Virus record (IMG/VR): IMGVR_UViG_3300008952_000181 | Coordinates: 1-32,314 of that record | DNA length: 32,314 nucleotides | Reading direction: 5' to 3' (one strand) | Source of the DNA: a virus | Part shown: positions 16,430 through 24,569 of the stretch, in pieces | Position numbering within the stretch: position 1 is the stretch's first letter | How the letters are laid out: each line of letters begins with the position of its first letter | Notes under the pieces: generated by a model | What the model was told of the DNA's origin: nothing | Database searches by the model: none | The model's input: only the letters and a program-made list of their open reading frames with translations | Translations under genes and position numbers: made by a program

Positions 16430-19400
16430 ATGAAATATAAATTTGCACATTTTGCTGACGTGCATTGGCGCGGCCTGAGTAGACACAGTGAGTATCGTCG
16501 GGCTTTCTCTGAGGCTTTTGATATATTGAGGGAAGAGGGCGTCGATGCGATCTTCGTAGTAGGAGACATTGTTCATTCTAAGACGCAAGGTATCTCTCCT
16601 GAGCTGATCGATAGTCTGTGTTGGTGGTTCAGAGAGATGAACAGCATAGCAGAGACGTACATTACATTGGGTAATCATGACGGCTTGATTATGAACAAGG
16701 ATCGAGAGGACGCGATCAGCCCTATAGTGCGTGCACTGGATCTCCCTAATCTACATTTGGTTAAAATGACCGAGAAGGTGGCGTACGACGAAGCTTTAGA
16801 CATCAGCAATTTTTCTTGTTTTGACGAAGTTTCGTGGCCCAACCTCAGCCCAACCCCGGGAAAACTCAATGTAGCTCTCTTTCACGGCGCGGTCCGCGGT
16901 AGCAAGACGGACATCGATTGGGAGCTGGATGGAGAGGTCGATGCACAGATGTTTGAAGGCTATGATTTCGTCTTCCTAGGCGATATTCACAAGTATCAAT
17001 ACTTGGACGAAAAAAATACGATTGCCTATTGCGGTTCGACGATCCAACAGAACTTTGGTGAGAACCCAGACAAAGGGTTCATGCTTTGGGAGATCGATTC
17101 TGAAAGCCAGTATCAATCTAGGCATATTCGCGTACCTCACGACCGGCCTTTTGTCACAGTCGATTGGCAGGGCACGGTGGTGGACACTTTGGATGCGGCA
17201 GAAATGTATCCCGACCGTGCCAGGTTCAGGATAAGGACTCACTCTACCATCTCTCAAGGCGAGATAAAGCAGCTGTACGCTTCGCTCAAAGAGTTTAAGT
17301 CTGCATCAGAGATCGTGATGAAACACGAGCCGACAAAGATCGAAGGCGCGTTCGACAGCGCAGAGGATGGCCGTAAACTGGACCTGAGAGATCCTAAGTT
17401 CGTTTCTCAAATGGTACAAGACTACTATCGAAAGGCCGGTTTGAGCGATCGAATGAATTCCAGGCTGGATGAATTGTTGCATCGATTGTGGAAGTCTGCC
17501 ATTAAAGCTGACCCTTCTCGAGGCGGCCGGTGGTCGCTCAAGTCTTTAGAGTTTGATAACACTTTTGGTTTTGGTAAGAACAATAAAATAAGTTTTGACG
17601 TCGCTGATGGCATTTTGGGAGTGTTTGGAAAAAACAGGATAGGCAAGTCTTCCATTTGTGGCACACTCATGTATAGCTTGTTCAACGCCACGGATCGAGG
17701 TTCTATGTCCAACCTTCATGTGATCAACACGAGAAAGGGCCACTGCAAGGCTCGTGCGGTCATAAGCAAGTCCAGTAAGAATTATCTGGTAGAAAGACAG
17801 ACCGTTAAGAAGCAAGCCCGATCGGGCCGACTGAGTGCAGCAACTCATCTCAACCTGCTGGAAGTCGATGAAAAGCTGGATGTGGTCAAGGATCTGTGCG
17901 GGGACCAGCGCCGCGAAACTGAGAAGGTCCTACGGGAGATCGTCGGGACTTCGGAAGATTTTTTGTTGACCTCGTTTGCTGCCCAAGGAGAGATGAATGC
18001 GTTTCTCAAGCAGAAAGCATCTTCCAGAAAAACGGTACTCTCTAAATTTCTACAACTGGATGTATTTGAGCGCCTCCATGATGCTGCTAAGGAGGAGAGT
18101 GCCGGAGTCAAACAGCTGCTCAAGAATGTGCCCGATAGAGACTTCGATGTTGCGATCGTTGATCTGCGCAGCAAGCTGGCGGCCAGGGAGGCTGAGCGAG
18201 AGTTGCTTTGGGGCCGCTTAGAAAACCTTCGTCGTAAAGCGAGGGAGCTCGAGCTGACGCTAGCAACTAGATCGGATGGAAACTTGGTGACTCAACAGGA
18301 CATCGATGATCAGCAAGAAAAGATGCGAGAGTTAAAAACAGAGATAACGCGCAGGGAGTTGAGAGAAGCTCAACTCGTTACAGAAGCAGAAGACTTGCGC
18401 GAGAAATCAGAAAAGCTGTTTACGTTTAAAGAGAGCTTTCCCATCGATAATTTGAAGGTGTCGTTTGTGGAACAGAAGGAGCTTGAAGCTTCGGTATCTT
18501 CCATCAAACACAGTGTAGAAAAAGAGAACCAAAAACTAAAGACGTTGCACAAGCAAGTAGATAGGCTAACGGACGTTCCGTGCGGTGATTCTTTCCCTGA
18601 ATGCCAGTATATCGTGAGTGCTCAAAAGGCTAAAAAGCAACTGAGTGCGCAACAGAATAAGGCTGAAGAATTAAAAGAGGACTTGAAGGCAACCAGAAAG
18701 TATCTGAAGAAGCTATTGGACCAAGGCTTGGAAGACAAGCTCGAGCGCTATAACGAGTTGCTAACAAAGCATAACGCTATCAACATTGAGAAGAGCCAAA
18801 TCGAATTTAAGCTGAATACCGAGCACAGCAATCTGGAAAAAGCGAAGGAGACCCTCCGAGTGGAAGACGCTAGCATCGATGAGATGAAAGCGAACCTGGC
18901 TACGGACGATGCTGCTGCTCAAGTAAAACAACTCCGAGAGAAGCTGGGCGATCTCAAGAAGAAGATAGCGACTAGCGAAACCAAGCATGCAGCGCTTTCG
19001 GAAACGATAGGCTTACTATCTTCTGATATATTGAAGCTCAAGAACGATAAGGAGCAGTTCAAGAACCTCATCGAACAGTGGAAAGTATTCGAGCTGTTCT
19101 TACAAGCAACTTCCAAGAATGGGATCCCGCTTGAAGTAATCCGATCCAGGCTGCCCGAGATCAATACAGAGATTGCTAGTGTCTTACAAGGAGTGACTGG
19201 CTTCACTGTGGAGTTGGAGTCAGACGAGGGCTCGAATGAAATGGTCATCTACATAAACTATGGAGATTCACGACGGATCATTGAGTGCGCGTCTGGGATG
19301 GAAAAGATGATGTCTGCTTTGGCGATCCGCGTGGCATTGATTAACGTTTCTTCTCTGCCTAAATCTGATATACTGATCATAGATGAGGGTTTCGGAGCTT

Positions 19401-19564
19401 TAGACGGAGCTAACGTTGAGGCATGTGGTAGGTTCTTGGAGGCTCTTAAGAAGTGGTTCAAGACCATACTGGTCATTTCGCACGTAGATGCCATAAAAGA
19501 TAACGTGGACAATGTATTAGAGATTGGACGCGATGGGATCGATTCGCATGTCGTATTCAGCTAG
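16430..19564 (+). CDS. Single-chain Mre11-Rad50 (SbcD-SbcC; gp47-gp46) fusion, recombination nuclease/ATPase
   Basis: One uninterrupted frame of 1044 residues. Residues 1 to about 345 are an Mre11/SbcD/gp47-type calcineurin-like phosphoesterase with all metal-binding motifs: D10-x-H12, GD46-x2-H49, GNH83D84, H152, GDIH187. From about 368 a Rad50/SbcC/gp46-type ABC ATPase begins, with Walker A GKNRIGKS (400-407). A long coiled coil follows, then the signature ASGMEKMMSALA (from 954), Walker B LIIDEG (D985-E986) and the H-loop H1018. The hook at the coiled-coil tip is C718-x6-C725 instead of the usual C-x2-C. The complex resects DNA ends for recombination-dependent replication. In T4 and cells the two subunits are separate genes. 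No ribosome site is evident; the 3' end overlaps the next gene. Confidence 0.9.
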   Translation: MKYKFAHFADVHWRGLSRHSEYRRAFSEAFDILREEGVDAIFVVGDIVHSKTQGISPELIDSLCWWFREMNSIAETYITLGNHDGLIMNKDREDAISPIVRALDLPNLHLVKMTEKVAYDEALDISNFSCFDEVSWPNLSPTPGKLNVALFHGAVRGSKTDIDWELDGEVDAQMFEGYDFVFLGDIHKYQYLDEKNTIAYCGSTIQQNFGENPDKGFMLWEIDSESQYQSRHIRVPHDRPFVTVDWQGTVVDTLDAAEMYPDRARFRIRTHSTISQGEIKQLYASLKEFKSASEIVMKHEPTKIEGAFDSAEDGRKLDLRDPKFVSQMVQDYYRKAGLSDRMNSRLDELLHRLWKSAIKADPSRGGRWSLKSLEFDNTFGFGKNNKISFDVADGILGVFGKNRIGKSSICGTLMYSLFNATDRGSMSNLHVINTRKGHCKARAVISKSSKNYLVERQTVKKQARSGRLSAATHLNLLEVDEKLDVVKDLCGDQRRETEKVLREIVGTSEDFLLTSFAAQGEMNAFLKQKASSRKTVLSKFLQLDVFERLHDAAKEESAGVKQLLKNVPDRDFDVAIVDLRSKLAAREAERELLWGRLENLRRKARELELTLATRSDGNLVTQQDIDDQQEKMRELKTEITRRELREAQLVTEAEDLREKSEKLFTFKESFPIDNLKVSFVEQKELEASVSSIKHSVEKENQKLKTLHKQVDRLTDVPCGDSFPECQYIVSAQKAKKQLSAQQNKAEELKEDLKATRKYLKKLLDQGLEDKLERYNELLTKHNAINIEKSQIEFKLNTEHSNLEKAKETLRVEDASIDEMKANLATDDAAAQVKQLREKLGDLKKKIATSETKHAALSETIGLLSSDILKLKNDKEQFKNLIEQWKVFELFLQATSKNGIPLEVIRSRLPEINTEIASVLQGVTGFTVELESDEGSNEMVIYINYGDSRRIIECASGMEKMMSALAIRVALINVSSLPKSDILIIDEGFGALDGANVEACGRFLEALKKWFKTILVISHVDAIKDNVDNVLEIGRDGIDSHVVFS

Positions 19565-19763
19565 CTCGAAGGTCGTGTTCGTAGGGAAGAAGCAGCCTTA
19601 CAAGTGTGAAGTGTGCCAATTCGTATTACGGGACATAGAGGACGTCAAGTCGGCCAAGGAGCACGGAGCATGCACCAATTGTGTCATGGTGTTCAAGTAT
19701 GTGCGTTACGATGATTGGGAAAATGGTTGGCGGCCTACTATCTCTGAGGCAAGGTCAGCATAA
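19548..19763 (+). CDS. Small zinc-ribbon protein
   Basis: 71 residues if started at the ATG at 19548, which overlaps the Mre11-Rad50 gene by 17 bases; an ATG at 19533 would add five residues. Neither start has a strong ribosome site, so translation may be coupled to the upstream gene. Two CxxC pairs (C20-x2-C23 in YKCEVCQFVL and C42-x2-C45 in ACTNCVMVF), 18 residues apart, form a probable zinc ribbon. The C-terminal part is aromatic (KYVRYDDWENGW). Such small ribbons are often nucleic-acid or protein-binding adaptors. Its place after the recombination genes and before packaging genes suggests a DNA-related or transcription-related role, but no specific function can be assigned. Confidence 0.65.
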   Translation: MSYSASSKVVFVGKKQPYKCEVCQFVLRDIEDVKSAKEHGACTNCVMVFKYVRYDDWENGWRPTISEARSA

Positions 19764-19780
19764 GCATGATAATTATTTTC

Positions 19781-19790
19781 GGAGGATAAA
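19781..19790 (+). promoter_or_regulatory. Strong ribosome binding site, leader shared with the gene at 26040
   Basis: GGAGGATAAA immediately precedes the ATG at 19791, with GGAGG at 19781-19785 and a five-base spacer. The identical ten bases precede the ATG at 26040. This is the strongest ribosome site in this part of the window and fixes the start of the 123-residue protein. The upstream 17 bases (19764-19780) are AT-rich (GATAATTATTTT) and could hold a promoter, but no convincing TATAAATA element is present. Confidence 0.55.
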
Positions 19791-20162
19791 ATGAATTTAG
19801 AAACCGTACGACAGATTGCAGAGATTCTCGAGAACTCGTGGGGACGCGAGTCTAGTCCAGATGGGACCTATTCGATCAAGCATGACTTGCAAGGCAATAA
19901 GCTGACTCTCAAGTTTACCACCGTGGTTCATTTTGCTGATGAAGCCGGCCTACGGCCCCAGATTGAAGCGGCCAGCAACCAAGCCACCCAACTGTTAGAT
20001 GCAAAAGTTGCTACGCTGAAAAGCACTTACAGAGAGGCTTTGGGCGAGACTTTGAGGCTGGAAGATCTCGGCGGGACAGATGACGTTGACCTGATAATGC
20101 CAGTGGGCCCTAGAAAGGTTGCATATTATCGATACAACCATTCGTTCGCTGTTCAAGAGTAG
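19791..20162 (+). CDS. Conserved-looking small protein of unknown function upstream of terminase
   Basis: 123 residues with a well-defined start (GGAGG five bases upstream). N-terminal helix (NLETVRQIAEILENSWGR), two strands (TYSIKHDLQGNKLTLKFTTV), then a charged helix (about 55-88) and a C-terminal strand (VAYYRYNHSFAVQE). No cysteine or enzymatic motif. It ends two bases before the GTG of the large terminase. In T4 the small terminase gp16 occupies this position, but I see no helix-turn-helix or coiled-coil pattern that would justify that name; position is the only argument. A packaging accessory is possible. Confidence 0.6.
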   Translation: MNLETVRQIAEILENSWGRESSPDGTYSIKHDLQGNKLTLKFTTVVHFADEAGLRPQIEAASNQATQLLDAKVATLKSTYREALGETLRLEDLGGTDDVDLIMPVGPRKVAYYRYNHSFAVQE

Positions 20163-20164
20163 TA

Positions 20165-21781
20165 GTGGCCAAGATCAGCAAGCAAAAGCAGATCAAGGAA
20201 ATAATCAAGTGTGGCAAAGGCCCGGTCTACTTTGTCAACAAGTACGTCAAGATCCAACACCCCACCCGCGGTTTGATCCCATTCGATACTTACCCTTTCC
20301 AAGACGATTGCTTTGGAGCGTTTGTTGATCACCGATTCAACATAATCCTCAAATCCCGTCAACTGGGCATCTCCACCCTGACGGCATGTTATGCAGTCTG
20401 GTTGGCTGCTTTTTACAGGGACAAGAATATTCTTGTCATTGCAACTAAACTGGCCGTTGCACAGAATTTCATCAAGAAAGTAAAGACTGCTCTTCGAAGC
20501 ATGCCGGCATGGTTGATGATTCCAGAAATAACGTCCGCCAACAAACAAGGCGTAGAGTTCAGTAACGGCTCGACCATCAAGGCAGTGCCGACCTCCGACG
20601 ACGCCGGCCGGTCAGAAGCACTCTCTTTGTTGATCGTCGATGAGGCAGCATTCATCAGGAACTTCGACGAACTGTGGATGGGCTTGTACTCTACGCTCTC
20701 GACCGGAGGCCGCGCCATCGTCTTGTCGACTCCTAACGGCGTCGGCGATAAGTACCACGAGCTGTGTACGGGAGCTGAAAACGGAGAAAACGATCTCAAT
20801 TTCATAAAGCTACTTTGGGACGTCCACCCCGAAAGGGATGCTGAGTGGTTCGATACTGAGACGAAAAACATGAGCAGAAAGCAGATTGCGCAAGAGCTCA
20901 TGTGCGATTTTGCTGCTAGTGGCGATACGTTCTTGACTAGTTTGGACCTAGAGAAGATGTCCTTGCAGATACAAACTCCTTTAGAGCGATGGGGCCCGGA
21001 CATGGGGGTCTGGGTGTGGAAGTACTCCTTATCTGAGCACAAGTACATCATCTCTGCCGACGTTGCCCGAGGCGATGCTGCTGACTATTCTGCCTTTCAA
21101 GTGTTCGATTCCACTACCGCTGAACAAGTCGCCGAATACAAGGGGAAAATACCGCCCGATCAATTTGCAGTACTCTTAGCAGAAGCCGGCAAGAGGTACG
21201 GTGATGCACTGATATGCCCTGAAAACAACACGTATGGTTATGCGACTGTCATGAAGCTCGTCGACGTAGGCTATCGCAACCTATACTTTAAAAATGAAAA
21301 GGATAAGTTTGCGGCACTCTATGGTCAAGGCGTCCCAGACGTTTCTAAGATCGGATTTCAGACTAATTCACAAACGCGCAACCAGATCTTGACGAAGCTA
21401 GAGGAGACCATAAGGACCAATACGGTAAGGTTTTACTCTGCTAGGCTGTATGATGAACTGAAGACGTTTGTATGGAAAGGCTCCAAGGCACAAGCGCAGA
21501 AGGGCAAAAACGATGATTTAGTCATATCAGCAGCGATTGGAGTCTGGCTCTTTGATGCCAGCCCTGTATACAACTCACAAACTCAAGATATCAATAAGGC
21601 TATTTTAGCCGGCTTTGGAGTGAACCAACAGGAGTTGCCCACACAAGCTTCTCCGTGGGACCCTCAAGCACACAACCCGTTTAAACATTACATGCAATAT
21701 CATCCCCACCGACCGGCCGGTGAGATGCACAAGAGCGGCTCTTTGGATGAAACAGATTACAGCTGGGTTTTATCAGACTGA
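20165..21781 (+). CDS. Terminase large subunit (T4 gp17-like packaging ATPase-nuclease)
   Basis: 538 residues, GTG start two bases after the previous stop with AAGAG just upstream. It powers DNA translocation into the prohead and cuts the concatemer. ATPase: the Walker A region is K63-SRQLGIST, lacking lysine at the classical GK(S/T) place but with K63 and R65 at the front, a deviant arrangement known in some terminases. Walker B LLIVDE (D159-E160) and the coupling motif STP (189-190 region) follow. Nuclease: D299 (SADVARGD), E353 (CPENNTYG) and D450-D451 (KNDDLVISAAIG) give the RNase H-like acidic set. Length is slightly under T4 gp17 (610). The portal gene follows directly, with no sheath or tube genes between as there are in T4. 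Confidence 0.93.
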   Translation: MAKISKQKQIKEIIKCGKGPVYFVNKYVKIQHPTRGLIPFDTYPFQDDCFGAFVDHRFNIILKSRQLGISTLTACYAVWLAAFYRDKNILVIATKLAVAQNFIKKVKTALRSMPAWLMIPEITSANKQGVEFSNGSTIKAVPTSDDAGRSEALSLLIVDEAAFIRNFDELWMGLYSTLSTGGRAIVLSTPNGVGDKYHELCTGAENGENDLNFIKLLWDVHPERDAEWFDTETKNMSRKQIAQELMCDFAASGDTFLTSLDLEKMSLQIQTPLERWGPDMGVWVWKYSLSEHKYIISADVARGDAADYSAFQVFDSTTAEQVAEYKGKIPPDQFAVLLAEAGKRYGDALICPENNTYGYATVMKLVDVGYRNLYFKNEKDKFAALYGQGVPDVSKIGFQTNSQTRNQILTKLEETIRTNTVRFYSARLYDELKTFVWKGSKAQAQKGKNDDLVISAAIGVWLFDASPVYNSQTQDINKAILAGFGVNQQELPTQASPWDPQAHNPFKHYMQYHPHRPAGEMHKSGSLDETDYSWVLSD

Positions 21782-21784
21782 ATT

Positions 21785-21797
21785 CATAAATATTATT
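21785..21797 (+). promoter_or_regulatory. Candidate T4-type late promoter upstream of portal gene
   Basis: CATAAATATTATT differs from the T4 late promoter consensus TATAAATACTATT at only two positions. It lies between the terminase stop (21781) and the portal ATG (21821), a position that would start the mRNA about 20 bases before the start codon. A related CATAAATAT occurs at 26011-26019. In T4 such sites are read by RNA polymerase carrying the gp55 sigma factor with gp33 and the gp45 clamp; none of those genes is in this window. Confidence 0.6.
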
Positions 21798-21820
21798 AGC
21801 CGTGTAGCAACGAGGATAGG

Positions 21821-23755
21821 ATGCCCAAACAGCCCAGCCTTTTTAATCGCCTGACCAAATTATTTAGGTCAGGCCCGGTGGTCAAACGCCGCGTCAAGAA
21901 CTTTAATCAGCCAGCAGCATCTTCAGCACTCGAGGTTTTCAAGAGAGCTCACAGCGACATTTATAACAATACCATAAGTGCATACGGCGCTTATGACAGG
22001 ATGTCTCGGTACAGTGACTTTTCTGAAATGGAGACTACCCCGGAGATTGCTTCTGCATTAGACATTTATGCTGAAGAATCTGTGTCGCCGGACGAACACG
22101 GAAGAGTCCTGCACATCTATTCTGATAACAGAAAGATACAAGAGCACTTAGAGCATCTTTTTCGGGACGTCCTGAATGTTGAATTCAACTTGGTCATGTG
22201 GGTACGAAACTTGTGCAAGTATGGAGACTTCTTTCTGTTCAACGATGTGTCTCCGGAGTTCGGCATCATCGCTGCTTACCCCATCGCGATCTCTGAAATG
22301 GAACGAGAGGAAGGGTTCGATCCAGATGATCCATTGGCCACTCGGTTTAGGTGGGTCACACAAGGGAACCAATTATTAGAAAATTGGCAGGTGGCTCATT
22401 TTAGGCTGCTTGGCAATGATGCATTTCTGCCTTACGGGAGTTCGGTCTTGGAGTCAGGCCGTCGAATATGGCGGCAACTGATACTCATCGAAGACGCGAT
22501 GCTAGTATACAGGGTGATCCGAGCTCCTGAACGACGAGTGTTTTATATCGACGTGGGTAACGTGCCTCCTGAGGATGTATCCAACTATCTTCAGCAAGCT
22601 CAAACTTCCTTAAAGAGGAACCAAGTCGTTGATCGAGATTCAGGAAAGGTAGACCTCAGATACAATCCTCTGAGCGTCGACGAGGACTATTTTTTGCCGG
22701 TTCGTGGCGGCGAGTCCGGTACCAAGATAGACACTCTTGCTGGTGGGCAGAACACAGCAGCGATTGAGGATGTGGAGTACATACAGAAGAAACTGTTTGC
22801 AGCCCTGAAGATTCCTCGCGCTTACCTGGGTTACGATGAGGACGTCGGTGCAAAAGCAACATTGGCGCAAGAAGATATCAGGTTTTCACGCAGCATCCAG
22901 CGCATCCAAAAGACGGTCATCTCTGAACTGAACAAGTTGGCCATGATCCACCTCTACTGTCATGGTTATGACGGTGAAGAGCTCGCCGATTTCGAACTAC
23001 GCCTTTCCAATCCTTCGACGATAGCTCAACAACAAAAACTGGAACTCATTAGGACCAGATTCGAGATCGCCGGTACTGCGCCCGAGGGTTCAGTTAACAG
23101 GTCTTGGATCCAGAAGAACGTCTTAGGTTTGACTGAGGAAGAGATCAAAGACGTCGTAAAAGGAAGGATTCAAGACAAGGTTGATGATGCAGAGGTCGAA
23201 GCTGCGGCCACCGTGGAAGAAGAGGTCGGCGGAGCGCCTGCCGGCGGCGCTGAGGCCGGCGGGGATGAAGGAGGCTTATTTGCAGCAGATGAACCAGAAG
23301 GTGAGCTGCTGACGGCGCTGCCAGCCTCAGGTGATGACGAAGAATCCGAGTTGGAGGACGACGACGTAATATTGAACTTGTCCATCGATGACGACGATGC
23401 TCCCATCAAAGCTCAAAATGCCATCATGAATGCTTTTGGGCAGCCAGCGCAGACCAGAAGGGTGTCTCGTCATGGACCAGCTTCGACTCACACACCGGAT
23501 TTTGCTACGATGACTTCGGTTGGCCGTCCTGGCCGAGGACAAGATACCTTGAACCAGCCCTTTGATGATGATTTCATCAAATCTCCTTTTAAGGAGGCTC
23601 ATGATGCGCCATTAGTTGCTCCAAGGTTGACAATCGATCTAGTTAAGACGCTTGGACACATGTCGAACAAGATAGGTATATCTAAGCAGACTCTGCTTTC
23701 GGAGTCTGACGAAGAACTAAGTACGAGAGGTGAAGACCACAATGGCGAAGCATAA
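21821..23755 (+). CDS. Portal vertex protein (T4 gp20-like) with acidic C-terminal extension
   Basis: 644 residues, ATG with GAGG five bases upstream. It forms the dodecameric ring through which DNA passes and on which prohead and neck assemble. Family-typical segments include the N-terminal helix (LEVFKRAHSDIYNNTISAYG), RYSDFSEMETTPEIASALDI, the SLKRNQVVDRDSGKVDLRYN region and FAALKIPRAYLGYDED (about 325-345), followed by the helical LAQEDIRFSRSIQRIQKTVI. T4 gp20 is 524 residues. The extra length is mostly an Ala/Gly/Asp/Glu-rich segment (about 450-530) that looks disordered, then a conserved-looking tail. It follows the terminase with a possible late promoter between; the 3' end overlaps the next gene by 14 bases. 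Confidence 0.92.
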   Translation: MPKQPSLFNRLTKLFRSGPVVKRRVKNFNQPAASSALEVFKRAHSDIYNNTISAYGAYDRMSRYSDFSEMETTPEIASALDIYAEESVSPDEHGRVLHIYSDNRKIQEHLEHLFRDVLNVEFNLVMWVRNLCKYGDFFLFNDVSPEFGIIAAYPIAISEMEREEGFDPDDPLATRFRWVTQGNQLLENWQVAHFRLLGNDAFLPYGSSVLESGRRIWRQLILIEDAMLVYRVIRAPERRVFYIDVGNVPPEDVSNYLQQAQTSLKRNQVVDRDSGKVDLRYNPLSVDEDYFLPVRGGESGTKIDTLAGGQNTAAIEDVEYIQKKLFAALKIPRAYLGYDEDVGAKATLAQEDIRFSRSIQRIQKTVISELNKLAMIHLYCHGYDGEELADFELRLSNPSTIAQQQKLELIRTRFEIAGTAPEGSVNRSWIQKNVLGLTEEEIKDVVKGRIQDKVDDAEVEAAATVEEEVGGAPAGGAEAGGDEGGLFAADEPEGELLTALPASGDDEESELEDDDVILNLSIDDDDAPIKAQNAIMNAFGQPAQTRRVSRHGPASTHTPDFATMTSVGRPGRGQDTLNQPFDDDFIKSPFKEAHDAPLVAPRLTIDLVKTLGHMSNKIGISKQTLLSESDEELSTRGEDHNGEA

Positions 23756-24569
23756 CAAGAAGCGTAACGTCGGTCTCTTGCACGAACAACTTGTCAGGCA
23801 CGCTAGCGAGAATCTAGTGGACGGCGAGAAGGAGAAGGCAGAACTGGCCATCAACATATTGCAACATCGTTTCAGGGACCACACCGAGTTGCAGAGGGAG
23901 TTTAGGCTTTTCAACGCCCTCATTCATACCAATGTACCCAATCGCGATATCGCCAAGCAGATCATAACAGAGAGTAGGATCGCTTGTAGAAACCACGATG
24001 CAAGTAGGCTTCGAACTGAGAAGTCACATCTCATAAAAGAGATCAACCATAAACTAGATCAAGAAGACTTCTATAAGCGCAAGATTGAAAAATATCGCTT
24101 GTTTGCCACTGTACAAGCACTTCTTAACGAATGGCGAGGCGCCCAGAAGCTAGGCCCGGATGAGATAGTCAAATATGAGAACGTTTTGGAAGAATGGTTG
24201 ATCAGGGGTGACAGCGCGGCTGAGTTAGAAAAAACGGCTCATGCCGATCCTCTCACGCTGAAGATAATGACGGAAAAGTTCAACAAGAAGTATGATCTGT
24301 TGCTAAATGGTGAACAGAAGGAGATGATGGAGAACTGCTTGATAGGAGATCAAAAAGAGCTCACTAGACAAGTAGGACTCATTAAAGAGCGCGCCCTCAC
24401 GGCTCTGGAAAGGTTTTATCATCATTGCGATAACAAGATCCTACTGGAAAAGCGAGAGCAAGTAGAAGAGAAGATTTTGGCACTAGACCCCAATTCGACA
24501 GACGAATCTATTTCTCGAGCGCTAGTAGTATCGGCACTAATCAGGGAGTTGGAGGGAGATGATGAATAA
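23742..24569 (+). CDS. Helical protein of unknown function between portal and protease
   Basis: I start it at the ATG at 23742, inside the end of the portal gene, with GAGAGG upstream. The GTG at 23730 is possible but falls too close to that ribosome site. The 275 residues are almost wholly helical and charged (LVRHASENLVDGEKEKAELA, SHLIKEINHKLDQEDFYKRK, ILLEKREQVEEKILAL). A basic N-terminus AKHNKKRNVGLLHEQLVRHA resembles, from memory, a conserved uncharacterised protein of T4-like phages at this locus. T4 has small prohead-core genes (67, 68) between 20 and 21, so a prohead-core role is plausible by position only. Its end overlaps the protease start by 11 bases. Confidence 0.7.
   Translation: MAKHNKKRNVGLLHEQLVRHASENLVDGEKEKAELAINILQHRFRDHTELQREFRLFNALIHTNVPNRDIAKQIITESRIACRNHDASRLRTEKSHLIKEINHKLDQEDFYKRKIEKYRLFATVQALLNEWRGAQKLGPDEIVKYENVLEEWLIRGDSAAELEKTAHADPLTLKIMTEKFNKKYDLLLNGEQKEMMENCLIGDQKELTRQVGLIKERALTALERFYHHCDNKILLEKREQVEEKILALDPNSTDESISRALVVSALIRELEGDDE

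Noticed and set aside
19791-20162. Calling the 123-residue protein the small terminase (gp16)
   Set aside because: Only its position supports the name; no gp16-like coiled coil or DNA-binding motif is visible.
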